A DNA stretch of 64,000 nt, taken from positions 33,966 to 97,965 of the forward strand of contig CAKOHT010000005.1 in NCBI GenBank assembly GCA_934085975.1, written 5' to 3'. Positions 48,349 through 58,468 of this stretch are shown here, piece by piece (positions within the stretch are counted from its first letter, which is position 1; every line of letters starts with the position of its first letter). Below the pieces are notes generated by a model. That model did no database searches. It saw only the letters and a list, made by a program, of their open reading frames with translations, and was not told the DNA's origin. The position numbers and the translations under genes were made by a program. Origin of the DNA: an uncultured Cetobacterium sp. Lineage in GTDB: Bacteria; Fusobacteriota; Fusobacteriia; Fusobacteriales; Fusobacteriaceae.

Positions 48349-49326
48349 TTATTCTATAGATCCATTTCCATTTAGATCGAACCCAAGTTCTTTCATCTTT
48401 TCAAGGATCTCATCTAGTGATTTTCTTCCTAGATTCTTTATTTTTAGAAGTTCGTTCATTGACATTCTTGCCAACTGCCCAACTTCCTCTATACCAGCTT
48501 TCTTTAAGCAGTTAAATGATCTAACTGTTAAATCTAACTCTTCTATTCTTGTATTTAATACATCATCAGCTTTAGCACTTGATGTAGGAGTTTCCTCCTC
48601 TTCCTCAAGATCTATTCTCAAGTGGTCCATTCTATTTCCTAAGTCAAGGAACGGATCTAAATGATACTTTAGAAGCTCTATTGCATAAGAGATAGCATCT
48701 CTTATTTCAACACTTCCATCTGTCTCGACATTTAAAGTCAACTTATCGAAATCAGTCATTCTTCCAACCATTGTGTCTTGCACTGAGTATGATACTTTTC
48801 TAATTGGTGTATATATAGCATCAACTGCTATAAAATCTACAGCCCAATCTTTTTTCTCTATCTCTTCAGCAACAACAAATCCTTCACCAGTATCAACTAT
48901 GAATTCCATATCAATCTCTCTATCTGTAGTCAATGTACATATGATTTGATCTGGATTTACAATCTCTAATCCGATATCTGGTATTATATCAGCAGCTGTA
49001 ACAGTCTTAGGTCCCTTTGCAGAAAGAGTCATTTTTCTTTCCCCAGCAGTTTCTGCCTTTATTACTACCTCTTTTACATTTAACATTATCTCAGTTACAG
49101 CTTCCTTTATACCTTCCATAACTGAAAATTCACTTAGTACTCCATCAATTCTAACTCCTTTAATGGCAGCACCAGGTATAGATGATAGTAAAACTCTTCT
49201 CAAAGCATTACCAATTGTATGTCCATATCCTCTATATAAAGGTTCTATAACATATTGACCTGAAAAGTCATTTGTTTTTAATTCGGTAATGTTAATGCCC
49301 TTAGCATGTTTTTCTATTTTTAACAT
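48349..49326 (-). CDS. rpoA: RNA polymerase alpha subunit
   Basis: 325 aa. N-terminal assembly domain (PLYRGYGHTIGNALRRVLLSS, ~30-50) and C-terminal domain (LDLTVRSFNCLKKAGI and LGRKSLDEI) that binds UP elements and activators, joined by a short acidic linker (EEEEETP). Order rpsD-rpoA-rplQ is the normal alpha operon. Confidence 0.98.
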   Translation of the reverse strand: MLKIEKHAKGINITELKTNDFSGQYVIEPLYRGYGHTIGNALRRVLLSSIPGAAIKGVRIDGVLSEFSVMEGIKEAVTEIMLNVKEVVIKAETAGERKMTLSAKGPKTVTAADIIPDIGLEIVNPDQIICTLTTDREIDMEFIVDTGEGFVVAEEIEKKDWAVDFIAVDAIYTPIRKVSYSVQDTMVGRMTDFDKLTLNVETDGSVEIRDAISYAIELLKYHLDPFLDLGNRMDHLRIDLEEEEETPTSSAKADDVLNTRIEELDLTVRSFNCLKKAGIEEVGQLARMSMNELLKIKNLGRKSLDEILEKMKELGFDLNGNGSIE

Positions 49327-49352
49327 TTAATCAACTCCTGTCAAAGGATTTA

Positions 49353-49940
49353 TTATCTTGAATAGAACTCAACTATTAAAGCTTCGTTTAGATCAAAGTC
49401 TAAATCGTCTTTAGTTGGGTTCTGAAGAACTTTTCCTGCGAAGTTAGCTTTATCTAACTCTAACCATGCTGGAACTGTCTTCTCTTCTACTGCAGATTTG
49501 ATTAACTCGATATTCTTTGAGTTCTCAATTACAGAAACTACATCCCCTGCTTTTACTCTATAAGATGCAATGTTAACTCTTCTTCCGTTAACAGCAATAT
49601 GTCCATGAGACACGATTTGTCTAGCTTGTCTTCTAGTTTTAGCGAATCCTAGTCTGTAAACTACGTTCTCTAATCTTCTTTCTAAATATTGGATTAAAGT
49701 TAAACCAGTAACTCCATCCTTTCTTGAAGCCTCTTCATATAATTTTCTGAATTGCTTCTCCATTACATTGTATATAAATTTAGCTTTTTGCTTTTCATTT
49801 AACTGAATTGCATACTCTGTAGGCTTTTTGTTTGCATTTGGTCTTGGCCCTCTATTAGAAGATTTGTTAACTCCTAAAATAACTGGATCAATTCCAAGAG
49901 CTCTACATTTCTTTAAAACAGGTTGTCTATTTCTTGCCAT
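49353..49940 (-). CDS. rpsD: Ribosomal protein S4
   Basis: 195 aa, uS4. An S4 RNA-binding domain lies at RLENVVYRLGFAKTRRQARQ and VSHGHIAVNGRRV. The N-terminus (MARNRQPVLKKCRALG) lacks the CxxC zinc pairs of some S4 forms. Primary 16S binder and, in many bacteria, the translational repressor of the alpha operon; a candidate target lies upstream of rpsM (50804-50957). Confidence 0.98.
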   Translation of the reverse strand: MARNRQPVLKKCRALGIDPVILGVNKSSNRGPRPNANKKPTEYAIQLNEKQKAKFIYNVMEKQFRKLYEEASRKDGVTGLTLIQYLERRLENVVYRLGFAKTRRQARQIVSHGHIAVNGRRVNIASYRVKAGDVVSVIENSKNIELIKSAVEEKTVPAWLELDKANFAGKVLQNPTKDDLDFDLNEALIVEFYSR

Positions 49941-50001
49941 CTCTTTATTGTTCCTCCTTACACTTAATAAATTTCTACGATAATGAGCTCAGAAAAGTGT
50001 A

Positions 50002-50391
50002 TTACACTCTTCTTCTTTTTGGTGGTCTACATCCGTTGTGTGGAACTGGAGTTACATCAGTTATCTTTGTAACCTCTAATCCTGCCGCTTGTAAAGATCT
50101 GATACATGCTTCTCTACCTGATCCAGGTCCTTTCACTTTTACTTCAACCTTCTTCATTCCGTTTTCCATTGCGATATGAGCTGCTTGCTCTGCTGCGATT
50201 TGAGCTGCAAATGGAGTTCCTTTTTTAGTTCCCTTGAATCCAGAAGTTCCTCCTGATTTCCAGCTTACTACTTTACCTTCCACATCAGTAATTGCTACTA
50301 TTGTGTTATTGAAAGTTGAGTGTATATGAGCTACTCCGTTAGGAATATTTTTCAATTTCTTCTTGATTTTAGCTACTTTCTTCTTAGCCAA
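50002..50391 (-). CDS. rpsK: Ribosomal protein S11
   Basis: 129 aa, uS11. [19 protein letters not shown] and the terminal [18 protein letters not shown] are invariant. The start codon is TTG (50389-50391), with AGGAGGT seven bases upstream. Spacer of 55 nt to rpsM and 61 nt to rpsD. Confidence 0.98.
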   Translation of the reverse strand: MAKKKVAKIKKKLKNIPNGVAHIHSTFNNTIVAITDVEGKVVSWKSGGTSGFKGTKKGTPFAAQIAAEQAAHIAMENGMKKVEVKVKGPGSGREACIRSLQAAGLEVTKITDVTPVPHNGCRPPKRRRV

Positions 50392-50446
50392 TTTAGCTAC
50401 CTCCTTACGATAAAATTCCGTTCTTTATACTACAATTAGCTTTTAA

Positions 50447-50803
50447 CTATCTTTTTATAGGTTTTTTAGGTCCTTTTCTAGTTCTTGCATTTGTTTTTGA
50501 CTTTTGTCCTCTTACTGGTAAGTTCATCTTATGTCTTGAACCTCTGTAACATCTGATGTCCATAAGTCTTTTGATTGCAAGTCTAATCTCTTTTCTTAGA
50601 TCTCCCTCTACCTTGATAGTTTCAACAATGGCTCTGATTTTATTTAATTCTTCTTCAGTTAAATCCTTTACTCTAGTGTCAAAGTTCACTCCTGCTTCTG
50701 TTAATACTCTTTGTGAAGTTGGTTTTCCAATTCCATAAACGTAAGTTAGAGCAATTTCTACTCTTTTGTTTCTAGGAATATCTACTCCTGCGATTCTAGC
50801 CAA
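50447..50803 (-). CDS. rpsM: Ribosomal protein S13
   Basis: 118 aa, uS13: [20 protein letters not shown] at the start, [14 protein letters not shown] and [11 protein letters not shown] near the end. The start codon is TTG (50801-50803) preceded by GAGGAGG. It lies behind a 154-nt structured spacer after rpmJ; a weak start next to a structured leader fits translational control, as for E. coli rpsM. Confidence 0.98.
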   Translation of the reverse strand: MARIAGVDIPRNKRVEIALTYVYGIGKPTSQRVLTEAGVNFDTRVKDLTEEELNKIRAIVETIKVEGDLRKEIRLAIKRLMDIRCYRGSRHKMNLPVRGQKSKTNARTRKGPKKPIKR

Positions 50804-50957
50804 AATTCTTCCTCCTCTTCCGAAAATTTTATATATCCGTCAGTATATTAACTGACTAAGACTTTCTTCGGTATGCCTCTTTCGAGTACTAGCTCTACAG
50901 CCTAACATACCTTTACAGTACTTCCCATGTCAGTACTAGTTTGCAAAACTTTTCAAG
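50804..50957 (-). promoter_or_regulatory. Candidate ribosomal-protein leader RNA before rpsM
   Basis: 154-nt spacer with three possible helices on the minus strand: AGTACT/AGTACT (50932-50937 with 50917-50922), GGTATG/CATACC (50906-50911 with 50870-50875, enclosing a further short GAG/CTC stem), and GTCAGT/ACTGAC (50851-50856 with 50839-50844). AGTACT occurs three times. The rpsM ribosome site follows directly. This is the position of the S4-binding alpha-operon leader in E. coli. Confidence 0.55.
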
Positions 50958-51071
50958 TTATCCTTGTACTTGTTTGTGCTTAGGGTTTTCACAGATTACT
51001 CTGATTTTCCCGTGTCTCTTGATAACTTTACATTTGTCACAAATAGGCTTAATTGATACTCTTACTTTCAC
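50958..51071 (-). CDS. rpmJ: Ribosomal protein L36
   Basis: 37 aa, bL36: [20 protein letters not shown], then [12 protein letters not shown]. The zinc ligands are C11, C14, C27 and H32, so this is the zinc-binding (C+) form. GTG start (51069-51071) with AGGAGGT upstream. Read by hand from the sequence. Confidence 0.97.
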   Translation of the reverse strand: MKVRVSIKPICDKCKVIKRHGKIRVICENPKHKQVQG

Positions 51072-51099
51072 TTAATTACCTCCTCTCGTGATCATAACT

Positions 51100-51318
51100 T
51101 TACTTTTTTCTGTATACTATTCTTCCCCTAGATAAATCATACGGAGAAATTTGTACCGTTACTTTGTCTCCAGGTAAAATTTTGATATAATTCATTCTCA
51201 TTTTACCAGAGATATGCCCTAAAATTGTGTGTCCATTCTCTAATTCAACTTTAAACATCGCATTTGGAAGGGCCTCTAATATAGTTCCTTCTAATTCGAT
51301 AACATCCTTTTTCGACAT
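51100..51318 (-). CDS. infA: Translation initiation factor IF-1
   Basis: 72 aa, S1/OB fold: [37 protein letters not shown] and [10 protein letters not shown]. The start is ATG 51316-51318 with AGGAGG upstream; nine extra upstream codons in the open frame cover the ribosome site and are rejected. Lies between map and rpmJ, as in many bacteria. Confidence 0.97.
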   Translation of the reverse strand: MSKKDVIELEGTILEALPNAMFKVELENGHTILGHISGKMRMNYIKILPGDKVTVQISPYDLSRGRIVYRKK

Positions 51319-51409
51319 ACTACCTCCTATCGAACAGAAATTCATATCATTCTAACATTTATTTTACAAAAAGTCTAGCTAATTTTTAACATTTTTATTG
51401 TTATTTTTA

Positions 51410-52177
51410 TTAATCTAGCTCAGTTAAAACAACAGGTTTTCCATCTATTATGGCAACAGTGTGTTCAAAGTGAGCTGAACGCTTCCCATCTTTTGTTACC
51501 ACTGTCCATCCATCATCAGTTATATTCACTTTGTAAGTTCCAACATTGACCATTGGTTCTATAGCCAAAACCATTCCTTCTTCAATTTTTATTCCTCTTC
51601 CTTTTCTACCAAAGTTTGGAATACAAGGATCTTCGTGCATAGCTTTTCCTACTCCGTGCCCAGCAAAATCTTTAACTACAGCAAATCCATTTGACTCAAC
51701 ATATTTTTGAATTGCGTTTCCAACATCACCAAGTCTATTTCCTTCAACTGCTTCTTCAATTCCAATTCTTCTTGCTTCTCTAGTGACATCAATCAATTTT
51801 TGTGATTCTTCATCAATTTCACCAACTGGATAGGTTATTGCTGAGTCACCATAAAATCCATCCATTCTTGCCACCACATCAACACTTACTATATCTCCAT
51901 TTTGAAGAATTCTACTGCTTTTTGGAACTCCATGTACTACCTCTTCGTTTACAGATATACAAGAACCTGCCGGATAAGGATTTATTGGTCCACCAACACC
52001 TATTGTTGCCGGTTCAGCTCCATTTTCAATTAAATAATCTTCAATAATTTTATTTAATTCATATGTTGAAATACCAGGTCTAATATATTTTGGTAGATAT
52101 TCTTCATATAGTCTCGCTATTAATTGACATGGTTTTTTTATTTTTTCTATCTCTTCTCTAGTTTTTATTATAACCAT
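51410..52177 (-). CDS. map: Methionine aminopeptidase type I
   Basis: 255 aa, removes initiator Met. Metal ligands: SVDVVARMDGFYGDSAIT (two Asp), DFAGHGVGKAMHEDP (His), AIEPMVN (Glu) and SAHFEHTVAI (Glu). Typical type Ia without SH3 or zinc extension. Located between adk and infA as in the classical spc-operon tail. Confidence 0.97.
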   Translation of the reverse strand: MVIIKTREEIEKIKKPCQLIARLYEEYLPKYIRPGISTYELNKIIEDYLIENGAEPATIGVGGPINPYPAGSCISVNEEVVHGVPKSSRILQNGDIVSVDVVARMDGFYGDSAITYPVGEIDEESQKLIDVTREARRIGIEEAVEGNRLGDVGNAIQKYVESNGFAVVKDFAGHGVGKAMHEDPCIPNFGRKGRGIKIEEGMVLAIEPMVNVGTYKVNITDDGWTVVTKDGKRSAHFEHTVAIIDGKPVVLTELD

Positions 52178-52202
52178 AAATTTTCCTTTCCAGTTTCTAA
52201 AA

Positions 52203-52844
52203 TTATCCTAAAATATTGAATATCTCTTTTGCAATCTCATCTATCTCTTTAGTTCCATCTAACTCTACCATCACTCCTCTTTCAGAGTAAAAATCAAATA
52301 GCGGAGCTGTCTGTTCATGATATGCAGCCAGTCTTTTTTCCACTGTCTCTTTATTATCATCTTTTCTTATTATTAAATCTGTTCCACAATAGTCACACTT
52401 TCCTTCAATTTTCTGTGGATTATTTTTAACGTGATAAGTTGCTCCACAACTTGGACAAACCCTTCTTCCAACTACTCTATCGACTATTAAGTCATCTGGA
52501 ACATTTAGAGAAATAACTTTATCTAACTTCATATTTAACTCTTTTAACAATACCTCTAGTGCTTCTGCTTGATTTAAGGTTCTTGGAAATCCATCTAAAA
52601 TAAAACCTTTTTTACAATCTTCTTGTGATAATCTATCTCTTATTATCCCTATAATAGTTGAATCTGGAACTAACTTCCCTTCATCCATAAATTTTTTAGC
52701 TTCTAATCCCATTTCAGTTCCATTGGATATCGCAGCTCTTAATATATCTCCTGTTGAAATTTGTGGAATTCCATACTTTTCAATTATGAATTTTGCTTGT
52801 GTTCCTTTTCCAGCACCAGGTGCTCCAAATAACATTATATTCAT
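52203..52844 (-). CDS. adk: Adenylate kinase
   Basis: 213 aa. P-loop FGAPGAGKGTQ at 5-15, LDGFPRTLNQA, and a long LID with four Cys (CPSCGATYHV and CDYCGTD), the zinc-stabilised form. Balances ATP, ADP and AMP. The start is ATG 52842-52844 with GGAG eight bases upstream; the longer frame runs into the secY terminator and is rejected. Confidence 0.97.
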   Translation of the reverse strand: MNIMLFGAPGAGKGTQAKFIIEKYGIPQISTGDILRAAISNGTEMGLEAKKFMDEGKLVPDSTIIGIIRDRLSQEDCKKGFILDGFPRTLNQAEALEVLLKELNMKLDKVISLNVPDDLIVDRVVGRRVCPSCGATYHVKNNPQKIEGKCDYCGTDLIIRKDDNKETVEKRLAAYHEQTAPLFDFYSERGVMVELDGTKEIDEIAKEIFNILG

Positions 52845-52880
52845 TACTTCATCTCCTCTACTCAAATAAAATAAATAAAA

Positions 52881-52904
52881 AGGGCACGACATATGCCGTG
52901 CCAA
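52881..52904 (-). terminator. Intrinsic terminator between secY and adk
   Basis: Minus strand: GGCACG (52897-52902) and CGTGCC (52883-52888) with an 8-nt loop, then CTTTTTATTT. It stands 8 nt after secY and ~37 nt before the adk ATG, within what is usually one operon. Confidence 0.75.
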
Positions 52905-52909
52905 AGATT

Positions 52910-54190
52910 TTATAAAAATCCCTTATACTCTTTCATGATAAGGTGAGCATCTATCTGTTGTACAGTATCTAGTGCTACCCCTACTACTATTATTATCCCC
53001 GTTCCACCAAAGAATATTGGTAGCCCAAAAGTTTTAAATAGTACCATAGGTGCAATTGCGATAAAAGCTAAAAATATAGCTCCACCCCAAGTTATTCTAG
53101 TTACAACTCCTTCAAGATAATCAGCTGTATCTGCTCCAGGTCTAATACTTGGAATCGTTCCTCCACCCTGTTTTAAATTCTCTGCAACCTTTTCAGGATC
53201 GAAAACTATTGAAGTATAGAAAAACGAGAAGAATATAATTACAGCAGCATATAGTATTAAATATACAGGATGCTGGTCACCAAATATTCTAGCAAGTATT
53301 ACCTTTCCAGGAAACTCTCCAGGAAGCATGCTTACTGCTAAAGAAGGTATCATCATCACCACTGAAGCAAAAATTACAGGCATTACACCCGAAGTGTTCA
53401 ACTTCAATGGAATATACGAGTTCTGACCCATTCCATTATTTCCAGCAAATCCTCTTCCTACGTAGTGAACTGGTATTTTTCTTTGTCCTAATTGGAATAC
53501 AACAATTCCCGCAATTGTTACAACTGCAGCAACTCCCACTAATAACAAAACAGGAATAAGAAACTTACTCCCTCTCATATCTTGTATAGTTTGAATAACA
53601 GCTCCAGGGGCTCCTGAAATAACGTTTAAAAATATCAGTAGTGAGACTCCATTACCTATACCTTTGATAGATATTTGTTCTCCTACCCACATTAAAAATA
53701 TTGTTCCTGCCGTTAAAGTTGTTATTGTTGTTAAGAAAAAATTAAACCCCGGTGTTGTTACTAATCCTACCGATTGTAGCCAAGCACACACTCCAATTCC
53801 TTGGACCACCGCTATTACAATCGTTAAATATCTAGTCCATTGAGTAATCTTATTTCTTCCTGATTCTCCCTCTTTTTGAATCTCTTCAAGTTTAGGAATA
53901 ATTACAGCAAGTAAACTAAATACAATTGAGGCATTGATATAAGGTACAATCCCCAATGCAAATATTGATACTCTTTGGAAAGCCCCACCTGAGAACATAT
54001 TAATATATCCTAGTAAGTCACTTTGCGCAGTCATTTGAGCTAAACGATCAATGTCCACACCAGGAGCAGGGATGTATGTCCCTACCCTAGCTACTAGGAA
54101 CATTAATAAGGTGAAGATGATTCTCTCTCTCAGTTCCGGAATTTTAAATATACCTCTAAGCTTCGTTTCAAACTTTTCAATTAAACCCAA
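52910..54190 (-). CDS. secY: Protein translocase subunit SecY
   Basis: 426 aa with ten membrane helices; channel of the Sec translocon. Signatures: APGVDIDRLAQ near the N-terminus (plug side), GIGNGVSLLIFLNVI, and the C-terminal QQIDAHLIMKEYKGFL. TTG start (54188-54190). Follows rplO as usual. Confidence 0.98.
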   Translation of the reverse strand: MGLIEKFETKLRGIFKIPELRERIIFTLLMFLVARVGTYIPAPGVDIDRLAQMTAQSDLLGYINMFSGGAFQRVSIFALGIVPYINASIVFSLLAVIIPKLEEIQKEGESGRNKITQWTRYLTIVIAVVQGIGVCAWLQSVGLVTTPGFNFFLTTITTLTAGTIFLMWVGEQISIKGIGNGVSLLIFLNVISGAPGAVIQTIQDMRGSKFLIPVLLLVGVAAVVTIAGIVVFQLGQRKIPVHYVGRGFAGNNGMGQNSYIPLKLNTSGVMPVIFASVVMMIPSLAVSMLPGEFPGKVILARIFGDQHPVYLILYAAVIIFFSFFYTSIVFDPEKVAENLKQGGGTIPSIRPGADTADYLEGVVTRITWGGAIFLAFIAIAPMVLFKTFGLPIFFGGTGIIIVVGVALDTVQQIDAHLIMKEYKGFL

Positions 54191-54227
54191 AATTCTTCAC
54201 CTCACATTGAAATAACTAGTCTTTTAA

Positions 54228-54707
54228 TTACTTGTTATTTTTTGCTACATCAGCAAAAGTTCTAACTTCAAGAATCTCTACAGACCCATCTTTTGCTTCA
54301 ATAGCTGCTTTCGCAGAAGCAGAAACTTTGTGAGCTTTGATAGATACTTTCTTTTCTAGCTCTCCATTCCCTAAAACCTTGATTCCAGCAAGAGCTTTTT
54401 TGATAACACCAGCAGCTACTAATAACTCTGGAGTTACTTCTGTTCCCTCTTCGAATCTATTCAAATCACATAAATTTATTATTGCATAATCTTTTCTGAA
54501 TATTGCGTTAGAGAATCCTCTCTTTGGAGTTCTTCTATATAAAGGCATTTGTCCACCCTCGAAGTAAGGTTTTACCCCTCCTCCAGCTCTAGAGTTTTGA
54601 CCATTGCTTCCTTTTCCAGCAGTCTTTCCTAATCCAGAAGACTCTCCTCTTCCTATTCTTTTTCTAGCTTTTCTTGGTACAGAAGGCTTTAATTCATTTA
54701 ATTTCAT
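54228..54707 (-). CDS. rplO: Ribosomal protein L15
   Basis: 159 aa, uL15. The N-terminus [27 protein letters not shown] and the Gly-rich [24 protein letters not shown] are invariant. Only 3 nt from rpmD; secY follows. Confidence 0.98.
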   Translation of the reverse strand: MKLNELKPSVPRKARKRIGRGESSGLGKTAGKGSNGQNSRAGGGVKPYFEGGQMPLYRRTPKRGFSNAIFRKDYAIINLCDLNRFEEGTEVTPELLVAAGVIKKALAGIKVLGNGELEKKVSIKAHKVSASAKAAIEAKDGSVEILEVRTFADVAKNNK

Positions 54708-54710
54708 TGA

Positions 54711-54893
54711 TTATTGCACCTCCTCTACTTTTATTAGGTAAGATATTTGAGCAATTTTTCCCATTAACTCTGGAGTTACATTGTGCTCTCTAACATCATT
54801 CATCTTCTTAAGCCCTAGCGACTTTGCAGTTGCTATATGGTTAGGCTTTCTTCCGATTATGCTTTTTACAAGCTCTATTCTAAGCTTTGCCAT
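54711..54893 (-). CDS. rpmD: Ribosomal protein L30
   Basis: 60 aa, uL30: [30 protein letters not shown] is the standard family core. Between rpsE and rplO. Confidence 0.98.
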   Translation of the reverse strand: MAKLRIELVKSIIGRKPNHIATAKSLGLKKMNDVREHNVTPELMGKIAQISYLIKVEEVQ

Positions 54894-54906
54894 CTTTTTT
54901 TACCTC

Positions 54907-55407
54907 CTAGCTTAAGATTTCCTTTACTTCTTTTCCTCTTAAAGCTGCAACTTCTTCAGCAGTTCTTAGTGCTGCTAACCCTTCAATTGTAGCTCTTGCA
55001 ACGTTGAACTTATTTCTTGATCCTTTAATTTTTGTAAGGATGTTATGTACTCCTGCTAACTCAAGAATCTCTCTACAAGATGATCCTGCAATAACTCCAG
55101 TACCTTCATAAGCTGGTGCCATCCATATAGATGTTGCTCCCCATTTACCAACTATTTCGTGAGGAATAGTCGTTCCTTTTAATGAAACCTTTACCATATT
55201 TTTCTTAGCAGAAGCGATTGCTTTTCTGATTGCATCAGGTACACCATTCGCTTTTCCTAGTCCTATTCCTACGTTCCCTTCAGCGTCTCCTACAGCAGCT
55301 AAAACAGAGAAAGATATAGTTCTTCCTCCTTTAGTTGTCTTAGAAACTCTAGAAATTTTCAATAATTTCTCTTGAAATTGTTTTTCTTCTTTAACTAACT
55401 TAGACAA
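54907..55407 (-). CDS. rpsE: Ribosomal protein S5
   Basis: 166 aa, uS5. KISRVSKTTKGGRTISFSVLAAVGD and GKANGVPDAIRKAI are the double-stranded-RNA-binding and mRNA-path motifs. TTG start (55405-55407), with AGGAGG seven bases upstream. Confidence 0.98.
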   Translation of the reverse strand: MSKLVKEEKQFQEKLLKISRVSKTTKGGRTISFSVLAAVGDAEGNVGIGLGKANGVPDAIRKAIASAKKNMVKVSLKGTTIPHEIVGKWGATSIWMAPAYEGTGVIAGSSCREILELAGVHNILTKIKGSRNKFNVARATIEGLAALRTAEEVAALRGKEVKEILS

Positions 55408-55431
55408 GTGAAGTCCTCCTCTCTACAAGAA

Positions 55432-55800
55432 TTAGAATTTAAGTCCTGCTTCTCTTGCAGCCTCTGCAAGGGCAGCTACTCTTCCTGTGTATTTATATCC
55501 AGATCTGTCAAATACTACAACAGATATTTCTTTTGCTACAGCTCTTTCAGCAATTGCTTTTCCAACAAGCTTAGCAGACTCGATGTTTCCACCGTGCTTT
55601 ACATTTCCTTTGATCTCTTTATCGATAGTAGATGCAGAAACTAAAGTTACTCCATTTACGTCATCAACTAATTGAGCAAAAATGTTGTTGTTTGATCTAT
55701 ATATAGAAAGTCTTGGTCTTTCAGCCGTACCAGAAATTTTATTTCTGATAGCTAAGTGCTTTCTTCTTCTAATAGCGTCTCTATTAACTCTCTTAAACAA
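55432..55800 (-). CDS. rplR: Ribosomal protein L18
   Basis: 122 aa, uL18, binds 5S r[30 protein letters not shown] and [23 protein letters not shown] are diagnostic. TTG start (55798-55800) with AGGAGG upstream. Confidence 0.98.
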   Translation of the reverse strand: MFKRVNRDAIRRRKHLAIRNKISGTAERPRLSIYRSNNNIFAQLVDDVNGVTLVSASTIDKEIKGNVKHGGNIESAKLVGKAIAERAVAKEISVVVFDRSGYKYTGRVAALAEAAREAGLKF

Positions 55801-55847
55801 CTTTTTAACCTCCTTATTCTCAGCATACTAATATTTTCTAATTAGTA

Positions 55848-56384
55848 TTATGATTTCTTACCTTCTTTTCTTCTGATTACTTCGTCAGAATACTTAACTC
55901 CTTTTCCTTTATAAGGCTCTGGAGCTCTCTTAGATCTGATGTCAGCAGCAACTTGACCTACTACATCTTTCTCTATTCCCTCAATGTGGATAGTTGTATT
56001 TTTATCAACTGTCATTTTAATCCCTTCGACAGAATTGATTACAACTGGATGAGAATAACCTAAAGCCATTTCTAATCCGCCATTTTTTTCAGTAGCTCTA
56101 TATCCAACTCCAACAAGTGTAAGAGTTTTCTTGAAACCTTCAGATACTCCAACAACCATGTTGTTTATAAGTGCTCTTGTAGTTCCATGTATAGCTCTTA
56201 CAGCTGGTAAATCGTTTGGTCTTGCAACTGTAATTTCATTGTTCTCTATATTTATTGTTAACTCATCATTAAATTTTTTAGTTAAAGTACCTTTAGGTCC
56301 TTTTACAGTAACTACGTTTCCTGCAGCTAATGTAACTTCTACCCCAGCAGGTACCACTATGATCTTTTTACCTACTCTTGACAT
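55848..56384 (-). CDS. rplF: Ribosomal protein L6
   Basis: 178 aa, uL6. [17 protein letters not shown] at the start and the C-terminal [25 protein letters not shown] are standard. ATG start; 47 nt before rplR. Confidence 0.98.
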   Translation of the reverse strand: MSRVGKKIIVVPAGVEVTLAAGNVVTVKGPKGTLTKKFNDELTINIENNEITVARPNDLPAVRAIHGTTRALINNMVVGVSEGFKKTLTLVGVGYRATEKNGGLEMALGYSHPVVINSVEGIKMTVDKNTTIHIEGIEKDVVGQVAADIRSKRAPEPYKGKGVKYSDEVIRRKEGKKS

Positions 56385-56402
56385 ATGGCTACCTCCTAGT
56401 TA

Positions 56403-56798
56403 TTACCAAACGAATGCAAGAATTTCTCCACCCATGTTCTCTCTTCTAGCAGTTCTATCCGTTACGATTCCCTTAGAAGTTGAAACAATAGCGATTCCTA
56501 AACCTGATAATACTCTTGGCATATCTTCTACAGAAGAATAAACTCTTCTTCCTGGCTTAGATATTCTCTTGATTCCTTTGATTACTCTTTCTTTTCCATC
56601 ATACTTTAAATATACTCTTATATTCTTTTTATTTCCATCTGTTACAATTTTATAGTTAGAAATATATCCCTCTTCTTTTAAAATCTCAGCGATTCTCTCT
56701 TTTATGTTAGAGTGAGGAACATCTGTTTTCTCATGCATTACCGCATTTGCATTTCTAACTCTTGTTAACATATCTGCAATTGGATCTGTTAAAAACAT
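56403..56798 (-). CDS. rpsH: Ribosomal protein S8
   Basis: 131 aa, uS8. [15 protein letters not shown] at the N-terminus and [26 protein letters not shown] at the C-terminus (written here as a split family mark: STSKGI and GGEILAFVW). In E. coli S8 represses the spc operon near rplE; no comparable element was found by eye. Confidence 0.98.
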   Translation of the reverse strand: MFLTDPIADMLTRVRNANAVMHEKTDVPHSNIKERIAEILKEEGYISNYKIVTDGNKKNIRVYLKYDGKERVIKGIKRISKPGRRVYSSVEDMPRVLSGLGIAIVSTSKGIVTDRTARRENMGGEILAFVW

Positions 56799-56821
56799 CT
56801 ATTAAATCCTCCTTTCATCAA

Positions 56822-57109
56822 TTACCAAGATGACTTCTTCACACCTGGAATAAGTCCAGCACCTGCTAATTGTCTGAACTTAACTCTCGAAATTCCGAAT
56901 TCTCTCATGAATCCTCTTGGTCTTCCATCTAATTGACATCTATTTTTCTTTCTAACTTCTGAAGAGTTCTTAGGTAATTTGTTCAGCTCAAACATAGCTT
57001 CCATATCTCCCTCATTGATTCTCTTCTTCAGTTCAGCTCTCTTTTCAGCATATTTATCGCATAAAGTTGCTCTTTTTACTTCTCTAGCGATCATTGACTT
57101 TTTAGCCAT
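56822..57109 (-). CDS. rpsN: Ribosomal protein S14, zinc-free long form
   Basis: 95 aa, uS14. The C-terminal half has [18 protein letters not shown] without the two CxxC pairs, so this is the C-minus, zinc-independent type. Together with the C+ L36 it shows mixed zinc use in this ribosome. Confidence 0.97.
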   Translation of the reverse strand: MAKKSMIAREVKRATLCDKYAEKRAELKKRINEGDMEAMFELNKLPKNSSEVRKKNRCQLDGRPRGFMREFGISRVKFRQLAGAGLIPGVKKSSW

Positions 57110-57131
57110 TTATTATTAACCTCCTCACTAT

Positions 57132-57683
57132 TTACTTTTTGAAAGGCATTCCGAATGCCTTAAGTAAAGCTCTTCCTTCTTCATCTGTTTTAGCTGAAGA
57201 TACTATAGTGATAGACATTCCTAAAAGCTTGTCAACTTTATCAAACTCGATCTCAGGGAAAACTAATTGATCTCTTAATCCTAAAGAGTAGTTTCCTCTT
57301 CCGTCGAATGAATCCGCTGGAACTCCTTCGAAGTCTCTTACTCTTGGAAGAACTACATTTACTAATCTATCTAGAAAATCGTACATTCTCTCTTTTCTTA
57401 AAGTAACTTTTGCACCGATTGGCATTCCTTCTCTTAACTTAAATCCAGCTTCTGATTTTTTTGCTTTTCTTACAACTGGCTTTTGTCCTGTGATTATTGC
57501 TAAATCAGCCATTGCAGCATCGATTAACTTAGAGTTTTGAGTTGCCTCTCCAACTCCCATGTTAACAACGATTCTGTCTAATTTTGGACATTCCATAACG
57601 TTAGATAATCCTAACTCTTTCATTAAGTTAGTAACTATTGTTTCGTTATATAACTTGTGATATCTAGAAACGTATTTAGACAC
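57132..57683 (-). CDS. rplE: Ribosomal protein L5
   Basis: 183 aa, uL5, contacts 5S rRNA and the P-site t[22 protein letters not shown] and [20 protein letters not shown] are family marks. GTG start (57681-57683) with AGGAGG upstream. Confidence 0.98.
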   Translation of the reverse strand: MSKYVSRYHKLYNETIVTNLMKELGLSNVMECPKLDRIVVNMGVGEATQNSKLIDAAMADLAIITGQKPVVRKAKKSEAGFKLREGMPIGAKVTLRKERMYDFLDRLVNVVLPRVRDFEGVPADSFDGRGNYSLGLRDQLVFPEIEFDKVDKLLGMSITIVSSAKTDEEGRALLKAFGMPFKK

Positions 57684-57701
57684 TTACGTTCTCCTCCTCT
57701 C

Positions 57702-58043
57702 TTATAAAGTTTCTCCAGATACTTTAGAGTATCTTACTTTTTTTCCGTCCACAAACTTGTATCCAACTCTTGTTGGTTTACCAGCTTTCTCATCAAATAA
57801 CATTACTTTTGAAGAGAACATTGGAGCTGGTTTAGTTACAACTCCACCTTGTGGGTTTATTTGTGAAGGTTTCATATGTTTTGTTACCATGTTGATATTC
57901 TCAACAACAATTTTTCCTTTTTTAGGGAATACTTTTAAAACCTTACCTGTTTTTCCTTTATCTTTTCCAGATATTACGTAAACTGTATCTCCAGTTTTTA
58001 CATGTAATGACTCTGGTACAAATTTAATCTTAGGTTTAGCCAC
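57702..58043 (-). CDS. rplX: Ribosomal protein L24
   Basis: 113 aa, uL24, an assembly initiator. KOW motif in [20 protein letters not shown]. The N-terminus carries about eight residues ahead of the core. GTG start (58041-58043) with AGGAGG nine bases upstream. Confidence 0.97.
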   Translation of the reverse strand: MAKPKIKFVPESLHVKTGDTVYVISGKDKGKTGKVLKVFPKKGKIVVENINMVTKHMKPSQINPQGGVVTKPAPMFSSKVMLFDEKAGKPTRVGYKFVDGKKVRYSKVSGETL

Positions 58044-58065
58044 GACAATTAGCCTCCTCTCTCAA

Positions 58066-58434
58066 TTATATTACTTCTGGAGCTAGTGAAACTATCTTCA
58101 TGAAGTCTTTAGCTCTTAATTCTCTTGCAACTGGTCCGAATATTCTTGTTGCTTTTGGTTCATTGTTATTATTTAAGATAACTGCTGCGTTATCATCAAA
58201 TTTAATATATGATCCATCTTCTCTTCTTAATTCTTTTCTTGTTCTAACAATAACTGCTTTTACTACGTCTCCTTTTTTAACGTTTCCACCAGGTATTGCT
58301 TCCTTAACTGATGCCACAACAATGTCACCGATTCTTCCGAATCTTCTTCTAGATCCTCCAAGAACTCTTATAACCATAAGTTTTTTAGCCCCTGAGTTAT
58401 CAGCAACATTAAGGATAGTTTGTTGTTGTACCAT
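58066..58434 (-). CDS. rplN: Ribosomal protein L14
   Basis: 122 aa, uL14. [20 protein letters not shown] and [24 protein letters not shown] are invariant. Binding site of the silencing factor RsfS in other bacteria. Confidence 0.98.
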   Translation of the reverse strand: MVQQQTILNVADNSGAKKLMVIRVLGGSRRRFGRIGDIVVASVKEAIPGGNVKKGDVVKAVIVRTRKELRREDGSYIKFDDNAAVILNNNNEPKATRIFGPVARELRAKDFMKIVSLAPEVI

Positions 58435-58468
58435 TAAATTATCCTCCTCTCAACAATAATTTGGATTA

